Shown here: positions 8,232-17,500 of the stretch, one piece after another
Layout of the letters: each line of letters opens with the position of its first letter
Position numbering within the stretch: position 1 is the first letter of the stretch
Notes under the pieces: generated by a model
What the model was told of the DNA's origin: nothing
The model's database searches: none
The model's input: the letters and a program-made list of their open reading frames with translations, nothing else
Assembly (NCBI GenBank): GCA_046719185.1
Contig: JBDNDK010000008.1
Span: forward strand, 1 to 28,471
Direction of reading: 5' to 3'
Source of the DNA: JBDNDK01 sp046719185
GTDB taxonomy: Bacteria; Armatimonadota; UBA5829
Length of the DNA: 28,471 nucleotides
Made by a program: the position numbers and the translations under genes

Positions 8232-9017
8232 TTAATGTGCAGTTTTGTATTTTATCATTCTTAGTGTAGTTCCAGAATCAACACTAATGCTGACTTCATC
8301 CATAACGGATTTTATACAAAATAGACCTCTGCCAGATTCATCAAGAATGGGTCTTTCAGGGTCTATTTTTTTATTGAGTTTATCAACAGGAATTCCAGGT
8401 CCATCATCACTAACAGAAATAGCAACCTTATCTGGAGTTGCAAAACAGCTTACAGTGATTTTTCCATTGCCATCAGCAGGTTTTCCATGTTTTACAGCAT
8501 TTGCCACAGCCTCACCAACCGCAAGAACTATATCCTGACAATCAGCATCATCAAAACCAACAGTCTTTACAATATTTGCAATTCTGTGTCTAGCTTCCTT
8601 ACTGCAGTTTATGGAATATGGCAAACAAAAAACATCTAATTCCCAAGGTGTTGAATTGGAATGATGATCACAATTTGCAGAATTATTAATATCATCACAA
8701 AATAAATCTGAAAGAAGAGTTTTTTCAAATACCTCTTTTACTTTTGAGCTTGCATCTTTTATATGAACTTGCCTATTTTTTTCTCTATAAACATTTGCAC
8801 CCTGAGCAAAAGGTTCCAAAGCACAAACTTCTAGGCTATCAACACCACTAAAATCAAGTGTTACACTCCCCGGGTATTTTGCAGCAAGCTCATTTAGAAT
8901 TGAAACTAATTCTTTTATGTTTGATGAGTCAGCTTCTCCACTCAAAAACACAAATGGATGATTATTATCTACTTTTACAGTTATTTTTAGATTTGTTTTT
9001 TTAGCTGTTTTAATCAT
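8232..9017 (-). CDS. STAS domain fused to anti-sigma-type HATPase (RsbW/SpoIIAB-like)
   Basis: 261 residues with two modules. Residues about 10-105 resemble an anti-anti-sigma STAS domain (FVFLSGEAD, SVTLDFSGVDSLEVCALEPF). Residues about 130-258 are a serine-kinase-type ATPase: N box with E169 and N173 (VGEAVANAVKHG), G1 box DDGPGIP (204-210), and G2 box SGRGLFCIKSVMDEV (228-242). ATP binding therefore looks intact. In the STAS domain the usual Asp-Ser-Ser-Gly loop reads Glu-Val-Cys-Ala (63-66), so the residue normally phosphorylated is missing. In known partner-switching pathways the two modules are separate proteins; here they are one chain. No sigma factor or phosphatase gene is nearby. 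A role in a stress or general regulatory switch is inferred. The ATG at 9017 has only a weak ribosome site but a promoter lies just upstream. Confidence 0.88.
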   Translation of the reverse strand: MIKTAKKTNLKITVKVDNNHPFVFLSGEADSSNIKELVSILNELAAKYPGSVTLDFSGVDSLEVCALEPFAQGANVYREKNRQVHIKDASSKVKEVFEKTLLSDLFCDDINNSANCDHHSNSTPWELDVFCLPYSINCSKEARHRIANIVKTVGFDDADCQDIVLAVGEAVANAVKHGKPADGNGKITVSCFATPDKVAISVSDDGPGIPVDKLNKKIDPERPILDESGRGLFCIKSVMDEVSISVDSGTTLRMIKYKTAH

Positions 9018-9060
9018 ATTCTTTTGAACAACCCACCTTGGGTAAACATTTTACAACCTC

Positions 9061-9089
9061 AGAATATCATCACTTTTTATTTGAGTCAA
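9061..9089 (-). promoter_or_regulatory. Sigma-70-type promoter for the STAS-HATPase gene
   Basis: On the minus strand TTGACT (-35) and TATTCT (-10) are separated by exactly 17 bases, and the -10 ends 44 bases before the start codon at 9017. It lies between this gene and the PEP-synthase-like gene upstream, so the gene need not depend on read-through. Confidence 0.55.
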
Positions 9090-9178
9090 CTACTATTAAA
9101 ATAATTTTGTAAAAAGTTTTTCTTGAATTAACTCTTATTTTTAAGACGATATCTGAAAATCCCATGTTTCATTTTTTG

Positions 9179-11548
9179 TTATCTTCTTGTGACTTTTAGG
9201 ATCCCTGCTCCTCCATCAAGAAAAACAATATCACCATTTTTTACAATTCCATCTATTTTTCCGCAGTCTGATATTATAGGAATTCCATATTCTCTAGCCA
9301 ATATTGACATATTTGAAAATAAAAATCCTCTGCTAAAAATTATTCCTGAGGCAGATAATAGCAAATGCAGCCATGCACTTGTTTGAGCTGGTGCAACCAC
9401 TATGTCTCCATTTTTAACTTCAGAAGCCTCTTTAGGATTCCTTACAATCCTGATTTTTCCACTAACTTTTCCAATACTGCATGGAAGACAAGTTATCACA
9501 GAATCATTTGAAATATTATCATAATTATTTTCTGTAAACTTGTCTGGAACACTATATCTATTTTCTATCCAAAGATCATGTTTTCTTTCAGCAACTAATT
9601 TTGCAATTTCTCCACAAAAAAAGTTTTTTCCTTCAATATCTTCCTCAAGTATCTCTGAATATCTTAAATAAAATATATCTGATGCACAATTTAGTATTTT
9701 TTTTGCATTAAGTCTATTGCCAATTTCCATCATCAGCATTCTTACACCAGAACACAATTTACCCAAAACAGCTTCACATTCTGATCTTCTTCTTATCCAG
9801 CTTCTGGATATTTGTAGTGCTCTTTGAAATCTATTTTTTTCAGAATAAGTTAATTTCTCTAATGCAAAGCTTGTAGCCTCTCTATATTTTTCTTCAGCAT
9901 CTGTGTGCATTGCAAGTAATGATGGAGTTTTTATCTGATTTGTCATTCCGGCAATTATATAGTAAATTGAATCTAAATCCTCGGTCCAGCTTATAAATGA
10001 TGATGGATCAAACAGTTCATTCAAATCACAAAAAGCATATCCCCAATCACAGGCAAAGCTATAAACTTTATTTTTATACTCTGTCCACCATACTGCATCA
10101 TCTATTTTGTCACTTTCTTTTGCTGCTTTTAGTTCATATGCCATATCAAGAAGCATAGCATCTCTGATCACAAATGGATCATATATCCCTTTTAGAAGTT
10201 CTTTGGAATATGAGGTTTCAAGTCTGCAATCTAATATAACCTGTTCAAAAATTATAGGCAGTCTGTTTACACAATCCTCAGCAAAAGCAAACCATCCCCA
10301 ACCTTCCGATATAGAATCCACAGCTTGCTTTAATAATGCAAATATTTCAAAATTTTCTACACTAGAAAAGTCTTTTTTTAGCAATTGATGAGATAGCTCA
10401 TTTGCCTCTGGATAGAATATTCTATCCCATTTATCAATAGCTTCCTCAGCAAGAGCTAGAACCCTTTTTTCTGAAGGTATTTTCTCACCAATAGCAGGTG
10501 TTCTTTCATATAAATAGCCTTTGCATAATGTGAGAAGTGGTTTGCCTAATAATCCTTTTGATGTTACACTTTTGCAAGATTTAGAAAGAATATCTCTAGA
10601 AAATATTGAAACTGGTTTAGTGGTGAGTTTCTTCCATTCACCTTCAGATGGAATGACACTATATACACTGCTTTCAAAATGGTATTGTTCTTCTATAGCA
10701 TCTGCTTGAAATATCCACAACATATTTCCATCATATGCCCATTCCACATAAACAGGTTTGCCAAAAAATTCTTCAATCATCAAAGCAGCTTCAGCAGACA
10801 TTTTAACAACATCATCACAATATGCAGGCATTGGAAATTCTTTTGATTCTATAATTGAAAAATTTCTCAGGTTAACAGAACAAACTGCTTTCCTCTTCTC
10901 TGATATCATACCATGTATTTGGGGATTTATTACCATCTTTATAAATGCAATACCGGGGTCAAATGAAATAGGATATGCAGTCTGCACAGTACCTGAAAAC
11001 TCAGTATCTATCATACACTGCACAATAACTGCCATCTCCGGCTGGCTTTCTATATTGTGTTTTATTCTATAGGCAGCTGCTTTACCACTCCATAAAGATG
11101 CCCATACTCTTTTTACAGCTGCAAGCAGTGCATTTGCTCCAGAAACATTTAGAAAGCTTTCATACGCTCCAGGAAATGATGATATACCATCTTTAGATTC
11201 AATAGCACTAGACCTTACAACAACATTTGGGTTTTCTTTTCCACATAACAAACCAAGTGAATTATATTCAGAAATTATAAAATCTCTTATTTCCTCATTT
11301 ATTGGAGTGGAGAGTATTTTTTGTCTGATTTGTTCTCTGTCTTCAGCCTCTTTCCAATTTGAAGAAGAAAGCTGAAGGCCAGCAGACCACAAATGAGATG
11401 AGTATATATGAGCAGGTATCACAAAACCCGGCAATACTTTGAAACCTGCTGATAAAGCTCTAGATAGATTTTTTGCCTTTATTCCAGTCTTGTTATTTTT
11501 CTCCGCATCACACAAAGATATAACAGCGGAGAATTTATTCAATGGCAC
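9179..11548 (-). CDS. PEP synthase / rifampicin phosphotransferase-like protein lacking the catalytic His
   Basis: About 789 residues. The start is uncertain: the GTG at 11548 has AGG 7 bases upstream; a TTG at 11554 is also in frame. The N-terminal ATP-grasp domain, about 1-320, shows KAKNLSRALSAGFKVLPGFV, VVRSSAIESKDG and SFPGAYESFLNV. A helical middle domain of about 350 residues follows. The C-terminal swivelling domain shows GKVSGKIRIV and GDIVVAPAQTSAWLHLL. In PEP synthase, PPDK and rifampicin phosphotransferase this domain carries the phosphate-accepting His in LSHAAIVAR. Here the segment is FSNMSILAR, with Asn746 at that place (codon 9311-9313), and QARP at the end of the grasp domain is QADA. 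The domain order most resembles rifampicin phosphotransferase. Ordinary His-mediated phosphotransfer is not expected. The gene lies 33 bp downstream of trxB and is probably cotranscribed. Confidence 0.85.
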   Translation of the reverse strand: MPLNKFSAVISLCDAEKNNKTGIKAKNLSRALSAGFKVLPGFVIPAHIYSSHLWSAGLQLSSSNWKEAEDREQIRQKILSTPINEEIRDFIISEYNSLGLLCGKENPNVVVRSSAIESKDGISSFPGAYESFLNVSGANALLAAVKRVWASLWSGKAAAYRIKHNIESQPEMAVIVQCMIDTEFSGTVQTAYPISFDPGIAFIKMVINPQIHGMISEKRKAVCSVNLRNFSIIESKEFPMPAYCDDVVKMSAEAALMIEEFFGKPVYVEWAYDGNMLWIFQADAIEEQYHFESSVYSVIPSEGEWKKLTTKPVSIFSRDILSKSCKSVTSKGLLGKPLLTLCKGYLYERTPAIGEKIPSEKRVLALAEEAIDKWDRIFYPEANELSHQLLKKDFSSVENFEIFALLKQAVDSISEGWGWFAFAEDCVNRLPIIFEQVILDCRLETSYSKELLKGIYDPFVIRDAMLLDMAYELKAAKESDKIDDAVWWTEYKNKVYSFACDWGYAFCDLNELFDPSSFISWTEDLDSIYYIIAGMTNQIKTPSLLAMHTDAEEKYREATSFALEKLTYSEKNRFQRALQISRSWIRRRSECEAVLGKLCSGVRMLMMEIGNRLNAKKILNCASDIFYLRYSEILEEDIEGKNFFCGEIAKLVAERKHDLWIENRYSVPDKFTENNYDNISNDSVITCLPCSIGKVSGKIRIVRNPKEASEVKNGDIVVAPAQTSAWLHLLLSASGIIFSRGFLFSNMSILAREYGIPIISDCGKIDGIVKNGDIVFLDGGAGILKVTRR

Positions 11549-11581
11549 ATTCAAACCTGTTTTGAAGTTATTTATTATACT

Positions 11582-12517
11582 CTAGTGAAGAGTGCCTTCT
11601 ATATATCTTTCAGCTGCAAATGCTGCTGTAGCACCATCACCACAAGCTGTAACAACTTGCCTAAGCAATTTACCCCTGATATCTCCTGCTGCAAAAACAC
11701 CATTTATATTTGTTTGCATATTTGAATCTGTTTTTACATATCCATTCTCATCAAGTTCCACCTGACCTTCAATCAATTGTGTATTTGGAACATTTCCTAT
11801 CAACACAAACACACCATCAGTTTCTATTGTGCTCATCTCACCTGTTTGAATATTTTGAATATTTATTGATTCAACATTATCATTGCCACTGATTTCATTA
11901 ACAACACTATCCCAAATAACTTCAATCTTAGGATTATCAAACACTCTTTCCTGAATAATTTTTTGAGCTCTAAATTTATCTCTTCTATGAATTATTGTTA
12001 CTTTGCTTGCATATCTAGTTAAAAATTGAGCGTCCTCAAGTGCAGTGTCTCCACCACCAACAACTACAATATTTTTTTCAGCAAAGAAAGCTCCATCACA
12101 AGTGGCACAATATGAAACACCTCTGCCTAAGAACTCTTTTTCTCCGGGCACACCCAATAACCTTGGTCTAGCACCTAAACATAGAATTACAGTTTTTGTA
12201 TAAATTTGTTCTTTTTCGACAGTATGAAGAACCTTCTCAATACCTAGTAGATCCATCCACTCAATTTCAGCAATTCTTTGCTCTGTTCCAAACTTTTCTG
12301 CCTGTATTCTCATAGCCTCAACTAAATCAAGTCCAGATATAGGCTCTTTGAAACCGGGATAGTTTTCAATAGTCTCACACATCATTATCTGACCACCGGG
12401 ATATGCCTTTTCAATAAGAAGTGTTTTTAATCTTGCTCTGGAAGCATATATGGAAGCAGTAAGTCCTGCAGCTCCACCACCAACTATAACTACATCAAAA
12501 ATGATAATCACCCCCAA
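11582..12517 (-). CDS. trxB: Thioredoxin reductase
   Basis: FAD- and NADPH-dependent reductase of thioredoxin in the cytoplasm. Motifs: FDVVIVGGGAAGLTASIYAS (FAD), GGQIMMCETIENYPGF, the redox pair in CATCDGAFF, the NADPH fold VVVGGGDTALEDAQFL, and a C-terminal FAAGDIRGKLLRQVVTACGD. Length, about 306-311 residues, is normal. The start is odd: the frame is open from a TTG at 12517, with a GTG at 12511, but neither has a ribosome site. A near-perfect site GGGGGTGAT (12515-12507) sits 8 bases before an ATT codon at 12502, exactly where the family normally begins (FDVVIVGGG). I give the whole open frame. The PEP-synthase-like gene follows closely downstream; the CAP gene is divergent. Confidence 0.95.
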   Translation of the reverse strand: MGVIIIFDVVIVGGGAAGLTASIYASRARLKTLLIEKAYPGGQIMMCETIENYPGFKEPISGLDLVEAMRIQAEKFGTEQRIAEIEWMDLLGIEKVLHTVEKEQIYTKTVILCLGARPRLLGVPGEKEFLGRGVSYCATCDGAFFAEKNIVVVGGGDTALEDAQFLTRYASKVTIIHRRDKFRAQKIIQERVFDNPKIEVIWDSVVNEISGNDNVESINIQNIQTGEMSTIETDGVFVLIGNVPNTQLIEGQVELDENGYVKTDSNMQTNINGVFAAGDIRGKLLRQVVTACGDGATAAFAAERYIEGTLH

Positions 12518-12740
12518 TATTCATATTAAATAAAACAAACTAATCATTATTGCAATTCCTACAAATTATACCAGAATAATTATACATCTACACTAAAACA
12601 AGTAAATATTATTTTTAACAATAAACACAAAACACAGCTGATTTCCCTGTCATGAATACCAGTTTTAAGCCAATATCTAAGGCATTATTATGTGCTCTTG
12701 CTAAACACATGGAATTAAATAATTGTCAGGGAGGTAAGCA

Positions 12741-13256
12741 ATGACAAAACTTTCACTTTATCTTGCATCGTTGCTTTTGGGGACGAATTTTTCAGCGTCA
12801 ACACCTCCAGTACAAACAGCCACAACACAAACACAAATAGTGCAGGTTACAGAAATTGAACAACAATTCATAGACCTGACAAATGAAGAGAGATGGAATC
12901 AGGACTTAGGAGTGTTGTCAGTTAATCCACTCTTGGTCCAAATAGCAAGAGAACACAGCAAGGAAATGGCAGAGAAAAACTATTTTGATCACTACTCTCC
13001 CACTCCTGGGCTGAAAACACCAATGGATAGATACCTATCTGGTTATGGGAAGAGACCAACTTGGGCGTATGTTGGTGAAAATCTTTTTTATTGTTCGATT
13101 GTGGATGTACAGCGGGGACATAGAGCACTGATGCAGAGCCCTAAGCATAGGGACAACATCCTAAACCCACGATATGAGCAAATGGGAGTAGGAGTATATA
13201 TCGGTAAAGACGGGCGATTCTGGGTAACTCAGATGTTCTTATCACAAATAGACTAA
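12741..13256 (+). CDS. Secreted CAP/SCP-domain protein
   Basis: 171 residues with an N-terminal signal peptide (MTKLSLYLASLLLGTNFSAS), a short Thr/Gln-rich spacer and one CAP domain (cysteine-rich secretory / PR-1 superfamily, YkwD-like). The domain shows EQQFIDLTNEERW, the His motif AREHSKEMAEKNYFDHYSP, GENLFY, and SPKHRDNILNPRYEQMGVGV, ending GRFWVTQMF. The conserved His and Glu residues of the central cavity are present. The bacterial function is poorly known; envelope or extracellular roles are usual. The ATG has a strong GGGAGG ribosome site, and a perfect terminator follows, so it is a single-gene unit divergent from trxB and convergent with the aminopeptidase gene. Confidence 0.92.
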   Translation: MTKLSLYLASLLLGTNFSASTPPVQTATTQTQIVQVTEIEQQFIDLTNEERWNQDLGVLSVNPLLVQIAREHSKEMAEKNYFDHYSPTPGLKTPMDRYLSGYGKRPTWAYVGENLFYCSIVDVQRGHRALMQSPKHRDNILNPRYEQMGVGVYIGKDGRFWVTQMFLSQID

Positions 13257-13279
13257 GGAGTAACATGAGCAATGTTCTG

Positions 13280-13318
13280 GGGCAGATAGATATAAATCTA
13301 TCTGCCCACTTTTTTTCT
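13280..13318 (+). terminator. Rho-independent terminator after the CAP gene
   Basis: GGGCAGATAGAT pairs perfectly with ATCTATCTGCCC around an ATAA loop, followed by a T-rich run. It lacks a T-run on the other strand, so it ends only the rightward transcript. Confidence 0.95.
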
Positions 13319-13321
13319 TTG

Positions 13322-14437
13322 TTATATTAAATTATCAGGATTTAAGCCCTTAAGTTCATCAAGAACAAATCTGCCATTCTTTCTTACTTGCACACCATCA
13401 AACCAAATCTCTCCACCACCATAATCTTCTCTTTGAATTGCAACCATATCCCAATGAATCTTGCTTCTATTGCCATTATCACAATCTTCATAGGCTTGAC
13501 CTGGTGTAAAATGGAAGGAACCATCTATTTTTTCATCAAATAAAATATCTCTCATTGCATGTTTGATATGAGGATTAAATCCTAAAGAAAACTCACCAAT
13601 ATACCTTGCACCTTCATCAATATCTAATATTTCATTGAGTGCTTTGGTATTTGATGATGTAGCTTCTACAATTTTGCCACTCTCAAATACCAATCTGATA
13701 TCATCAAAAGATTTGCCTCTATATATAGTGCCTGCATTATAATGCATAACACCATTTACACTATCTCTAATCGGCACCGAAAAACATTCTCCATCCGGTA
13801 TATTTCTTTCACCCACACAAGGCTTTGCAGGCATTCCTTTAATTGAAAATTCTATATCAGTATCCAATGGACCAACAATTCTTACCTTATCAGTTTTTTC
13901 CATAAGTTCTACTAGTGGTTTTACAGCTTTAGCCATTTTGCTATAATCTAAATTGCAGACATCAAAATAGAAATTTTCAAATGCTTCTGTACTCATACTA
14001 GCAAGCTGAGCCATAGAAGAACCTGGCCATCTGAGCACAACCCATTTTGTTTTATTCACTCTATAATCCAAAACCGGCTTTATCCAATGTTCTTCAACAA
14101 TCCTCATCTTTTCATCAGGCACATCAGAAAGCTCATTGATATTAAAACCACCTCTAACTGCTATATATGCTTGGAAGTTTTTCATATATTCAAGGTCATG
14201 CTTTCCCATTATCTGCATCTGCCCAACAGTTGCATTCAAAAATAATGATCTTCTGACACTTATACTGTGAACATTCACAAAAGGCACACCACCAGCCTTA
14301 ACCACTGTATCCACCAACAAACAAGTCATCTCACTTGGTATATCATAGGCATCAATTAAAACATTTTCTCCCTGCTTCACTTGTGTTGAATAGTTAACTA
14401 ATACCTCTGCAAGCTTTTTCATTCTGATATCAAACAT
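13322..14437 (-). CDS. Aminopeptidase, M29 family (AmpS/thermophilic aminopeptidase type)
   Basis: Metal-dependent cytoplasmic aminopeptidase of 371 residues, normal for the family. I start at the ATG at 14437 (GGGAGG site just upstream; MFDIRMKKLAEVLVNYS is the usual family start) and not the in-frame ATG at 14494. The catalytic half shows the expected metal-ligand segments in order: GERNIPDGECFSVP (Glu ligand), VFESGKIVEATSS, EGARYIGEFSLGFNPHI (Glu ligand), DGSFHFTPGQAY (His, Tyr) and SKIHWDMV (His, Asp), then GGGEIWFDG. All appear intact, so peptidase activity on short peptides is expected. A terminator lies between it and the S55 gene upstream, so it is transcribed separately. Confidence 0.94.
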   Translation of the reverse strand: MFDIRMKKLAEVLVNYSTQVKQGENVLIDAYDIPSEMTCLLVDTVVKAGGVPFVNVHSISVRRSLFLNATVGQMQIMGKHDLEYMKNFQAYIAVRGGFNINELSDVPDEKMRIVEEHWIKPVLDYRVNKTKWVVLRWPGSSMAQLASMSTEAFENFYFDVCNLDYSKMAKAVKPLVELMEKTDKVRIVGPLDTDIEFSIKGMPAKPCVGERNIPDGECFSVPIRDSVNGVMHYNAGTIYRGKSFDDIRLVFESGKIVEATSSNTKALNEILDIDEGARYIGEFSLGFNPHIKHAMRDILFDEKIDGSFHFTPGQAYEDCDNGNRSKIHWDMVAIQREDYGGGEIWFDGVQVRKNGRFVLDELKGLNPDNLI

Positions 14438-14520
14438 AATAATATCCTCCCACCATAATAAAAAACACAAATATTTATCTAAAACAGTATTCATATTTAT
14501 TCAATTTAAAATAACTCTAA

Positions 14521-14555
14521 TAAAAAATCCTGACCATTTTCACTATTGATCAGGA
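14521..14555 (-). terminator. Rho-independent terminator after the S55 fusion gene
   Basis: On the minus strand TCCTGATC pairs with GGTCAGGA (one G-U), followed directly by TTTTTTA. It lies 33 bases after the stop of the S55 gene and before the aminopeptidase gene. Confidence 0.75.
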
Positions 14556-14587
14556 AATAAAGTAACTCTATATAAAACTGGAATAAT

Positions 14588-17500
14588 TTACTTTACTGTC
14601 ACTTTCACAGTTTCTTTTGTTGCATTTCCAGCAGAATCTATTGCCTGTATTTCGATTTTTCTTTCACCAGCTGATAGGTCTTTTATTGCTATGCTAAAGT
14701 CTTCACTGAAGCTGTCAAACATTCCATCTGATGGCACACAAGCATACCATTGACCATCATCAATTTTATATTGCACACCTGCAATTGTAACTAATTTTGT
14801 TGATGCATTTCCTGTTATTTTAAGCTCTTTATCTTTTTCAATTGTTGTTTCTTTTGCTGATAATTTGAGAATAGGAACAGTGTTGCATATAATAATTGGT
14901 TCAGACAATGCATCAGCTGTTAAATAATTTAATGCATCACTGATTTTATCACTTGCAGTAACTTTAATCACATATATACCATCTTCTATCTCTTTTGTGT
15001 TCCATTTAAAAGATGTGCTGGTTGTTGAAGTTGGTTTTGTGCTTTGTATGATATCTGAGATAATAGATTCAACATCAGATTTTGTCTTATTAAGCACTTC
15101 TTTCTTCATATCCTCTGGGATATCTTTTGATTGCTTGAGTGTGCTTTCTACTTTTTCTGTGATTTCTTTTTCAGTTTTTGCTTGTTCTACTTTGCTCTCA
15201 GATTTATTATTTAGAGGTTTCCAATCATTAGTGCCAAGTTTTGCATAGAATAAATCATAGGTGAGTTTGTTTTTATCAGGGTCCTCACCTTTCCATTTAA
15301 CTGTTTGCTCACCAGACCATGCAACCGGTTTGCTTGGTTGCGTGATACTTACAGTTGGAGCAGAGTTTGCTGTTAGATATGTGATATTAACTGCAGAAAG
15401 CTTCGGAGATTCATTGCTTCCATTTGCTTTCATATTCACTTTATATTGAATATATCTTGCTTGGTTCTCTTTTATTTTCTCACCAATAGGATTAGTATAT
15501 TCACTTGACCAATCTGACCAAGTAGAATCAGGTTGTGCTATATCACCAGTTCTTGTTTGAAGAGTAACATTACTCCCATCTGGCACAATAGCCATCCAGC
15601 TAATCTGTCCCCAATTTGAAATAGACTTTGTATCATAAACAGCAGATATATAACTACCTTCAGATTTCTCATATTTTGCACTATACAATGATCCAACATT
15701 TCCAGTGCTTGCATACAATACTTTTGAATCTTTATCAAAACTAAGTGATAGAAAATCAACGCCAGTTTTTGATGGTTTTGTTACACTCACATCTTCATCT
15801 GGAGATATCCTTACAAGCTCTCCATCAGACACTGCAAATATAAAATCATTCTTATCACAAGCCATACTCATCACTCTTTGAGCTCTGGAGTATATTGTCT
15901 TAAATCTGCCATTTGGTTCTATTTTATATATAGCACCTTTTGGAGCTGTGCCGGCATATATATTGCCTTTAGAATCTGAAATCACACTCACTACAGATTC
16001 TTCATTCGTGTCTAACACTACAGATTGACTGCCGTCGGAAAATATTCTATATAAAACACCATCAATCCCTGTGCCAGCTAACAAGTTGCCATTATTATCA
16101 ATCTCAAGGCACAACACTTGACCAGCAGCCAGCTTTGCAAACTCTTTTGATTTATCATCTGAGCTTATCTTATATATCTTACCTGAATCACCCATGCCAA
16201 CATATATATTATCTTTTGCATCTTTTACAAGAGTTAATGCAAATCTTTCATCAGCATCAAAAATAACTTTTCCCTTGCCATCTTTTGTTATCTTGAATAC
16301 TCTTCCATTTGGTGATGTTGAAGCATAAATACTTCCATCTTTGCCTGCTACCATAGAATGAACCTGTTGTTCACCAGTTTCAAAGAAAAGTTTTTCTTTA
16401 CCATCTTTTGATATGTGATATATTCTTCCAAAACCACCGGTGCCTATATAAACACCATTCTCATTTGGTAAAACACACCAAACATACTGTTCTTTAGTTT
16501 CAATTAGTTTTTCCAGCTTCGGCACTATCTCAAGTTTGTTGTTGCTTGTAGCAGATGTTCCCTCAAAGGTGCCTTTGCTGAACTCATCTTTTTTGCTTTG
16601 AGACCAAGTGGTAACAGTTCTAACTACAGTTTCTTCATTGCTCTGAGTGATTTCAATTTTTTCTTTTGCTGATTCAGATTTTTCTGAACTACCATCATTG
16701 CTCTCATTAGAATCAGTATCATCAATTTCTAAATCATCAGAGCTTTCTGTCTTTTCTGAATCATCACTAGAAATTATAGAATCTAAGTCAATATCCTCAA
16801 TATTATTCATTTTTTTGAAGGGACTAGAGGACAAACCTTGCATTCTAATGATTGTATCTGCGGCATCCATTGCATCAGAAAATATTGTAGTAGAAGAAGA
16901 TGATGAAGATGAAGATGATCTGGTTTCTGATGAATCCTTCTTTCTAATTTCTATTGATAATCTTGCAACACCAGTAACAATTGCATCTTCATCAAAAACT
17001 TCTTTCACCTCATCTCTTGTAACTCTTACTCCTGAATTTTTGGAAGATTTCATAACACTGGATATTGCAGTAGGTAAGCCAGTCATTTTCTCCCCAGCCA
17101 CACTAACTGTTGTATTTCTCATTACAAGCTTCATCACCAGCTGATTATTCTTTTCTTTTTCAAGATGTTTCTTTATTAGCTGGTCAACATTTTCTGCTTC
17201 TGATGTGCCAGAACCAACAACTACAGATGGCAAATTTTCATCTGACATATCTTCTGCAAATATCATAGGCATTGTGGACACACCTAAGAATGCATTTCCA
17301 CCTTGAACCACCAATTGAACTCTACCATTTGGTGTAGAAGACGGAACATTTATTTTGAAATATTTAGTAACTGGATCCTGTTTGTATGGTCTTAACACTA
17401 CACCAACTTCTATATCTTCACCTGGTTCAAACACACTGTCTTTTACAAATATTCTCTCAATATTATAATTCTTTCTGCTCTTTTCTATAGTTACTTTCAG

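Noticed and set aside
16647..17144. Open frame of 165 codons on the plus strand
   Set aside because: It is antisense to the acidic Ser/Asp/Glu linker of the S55 fusion; the Ser-rich product reflects that composition and there is no ribosome site.
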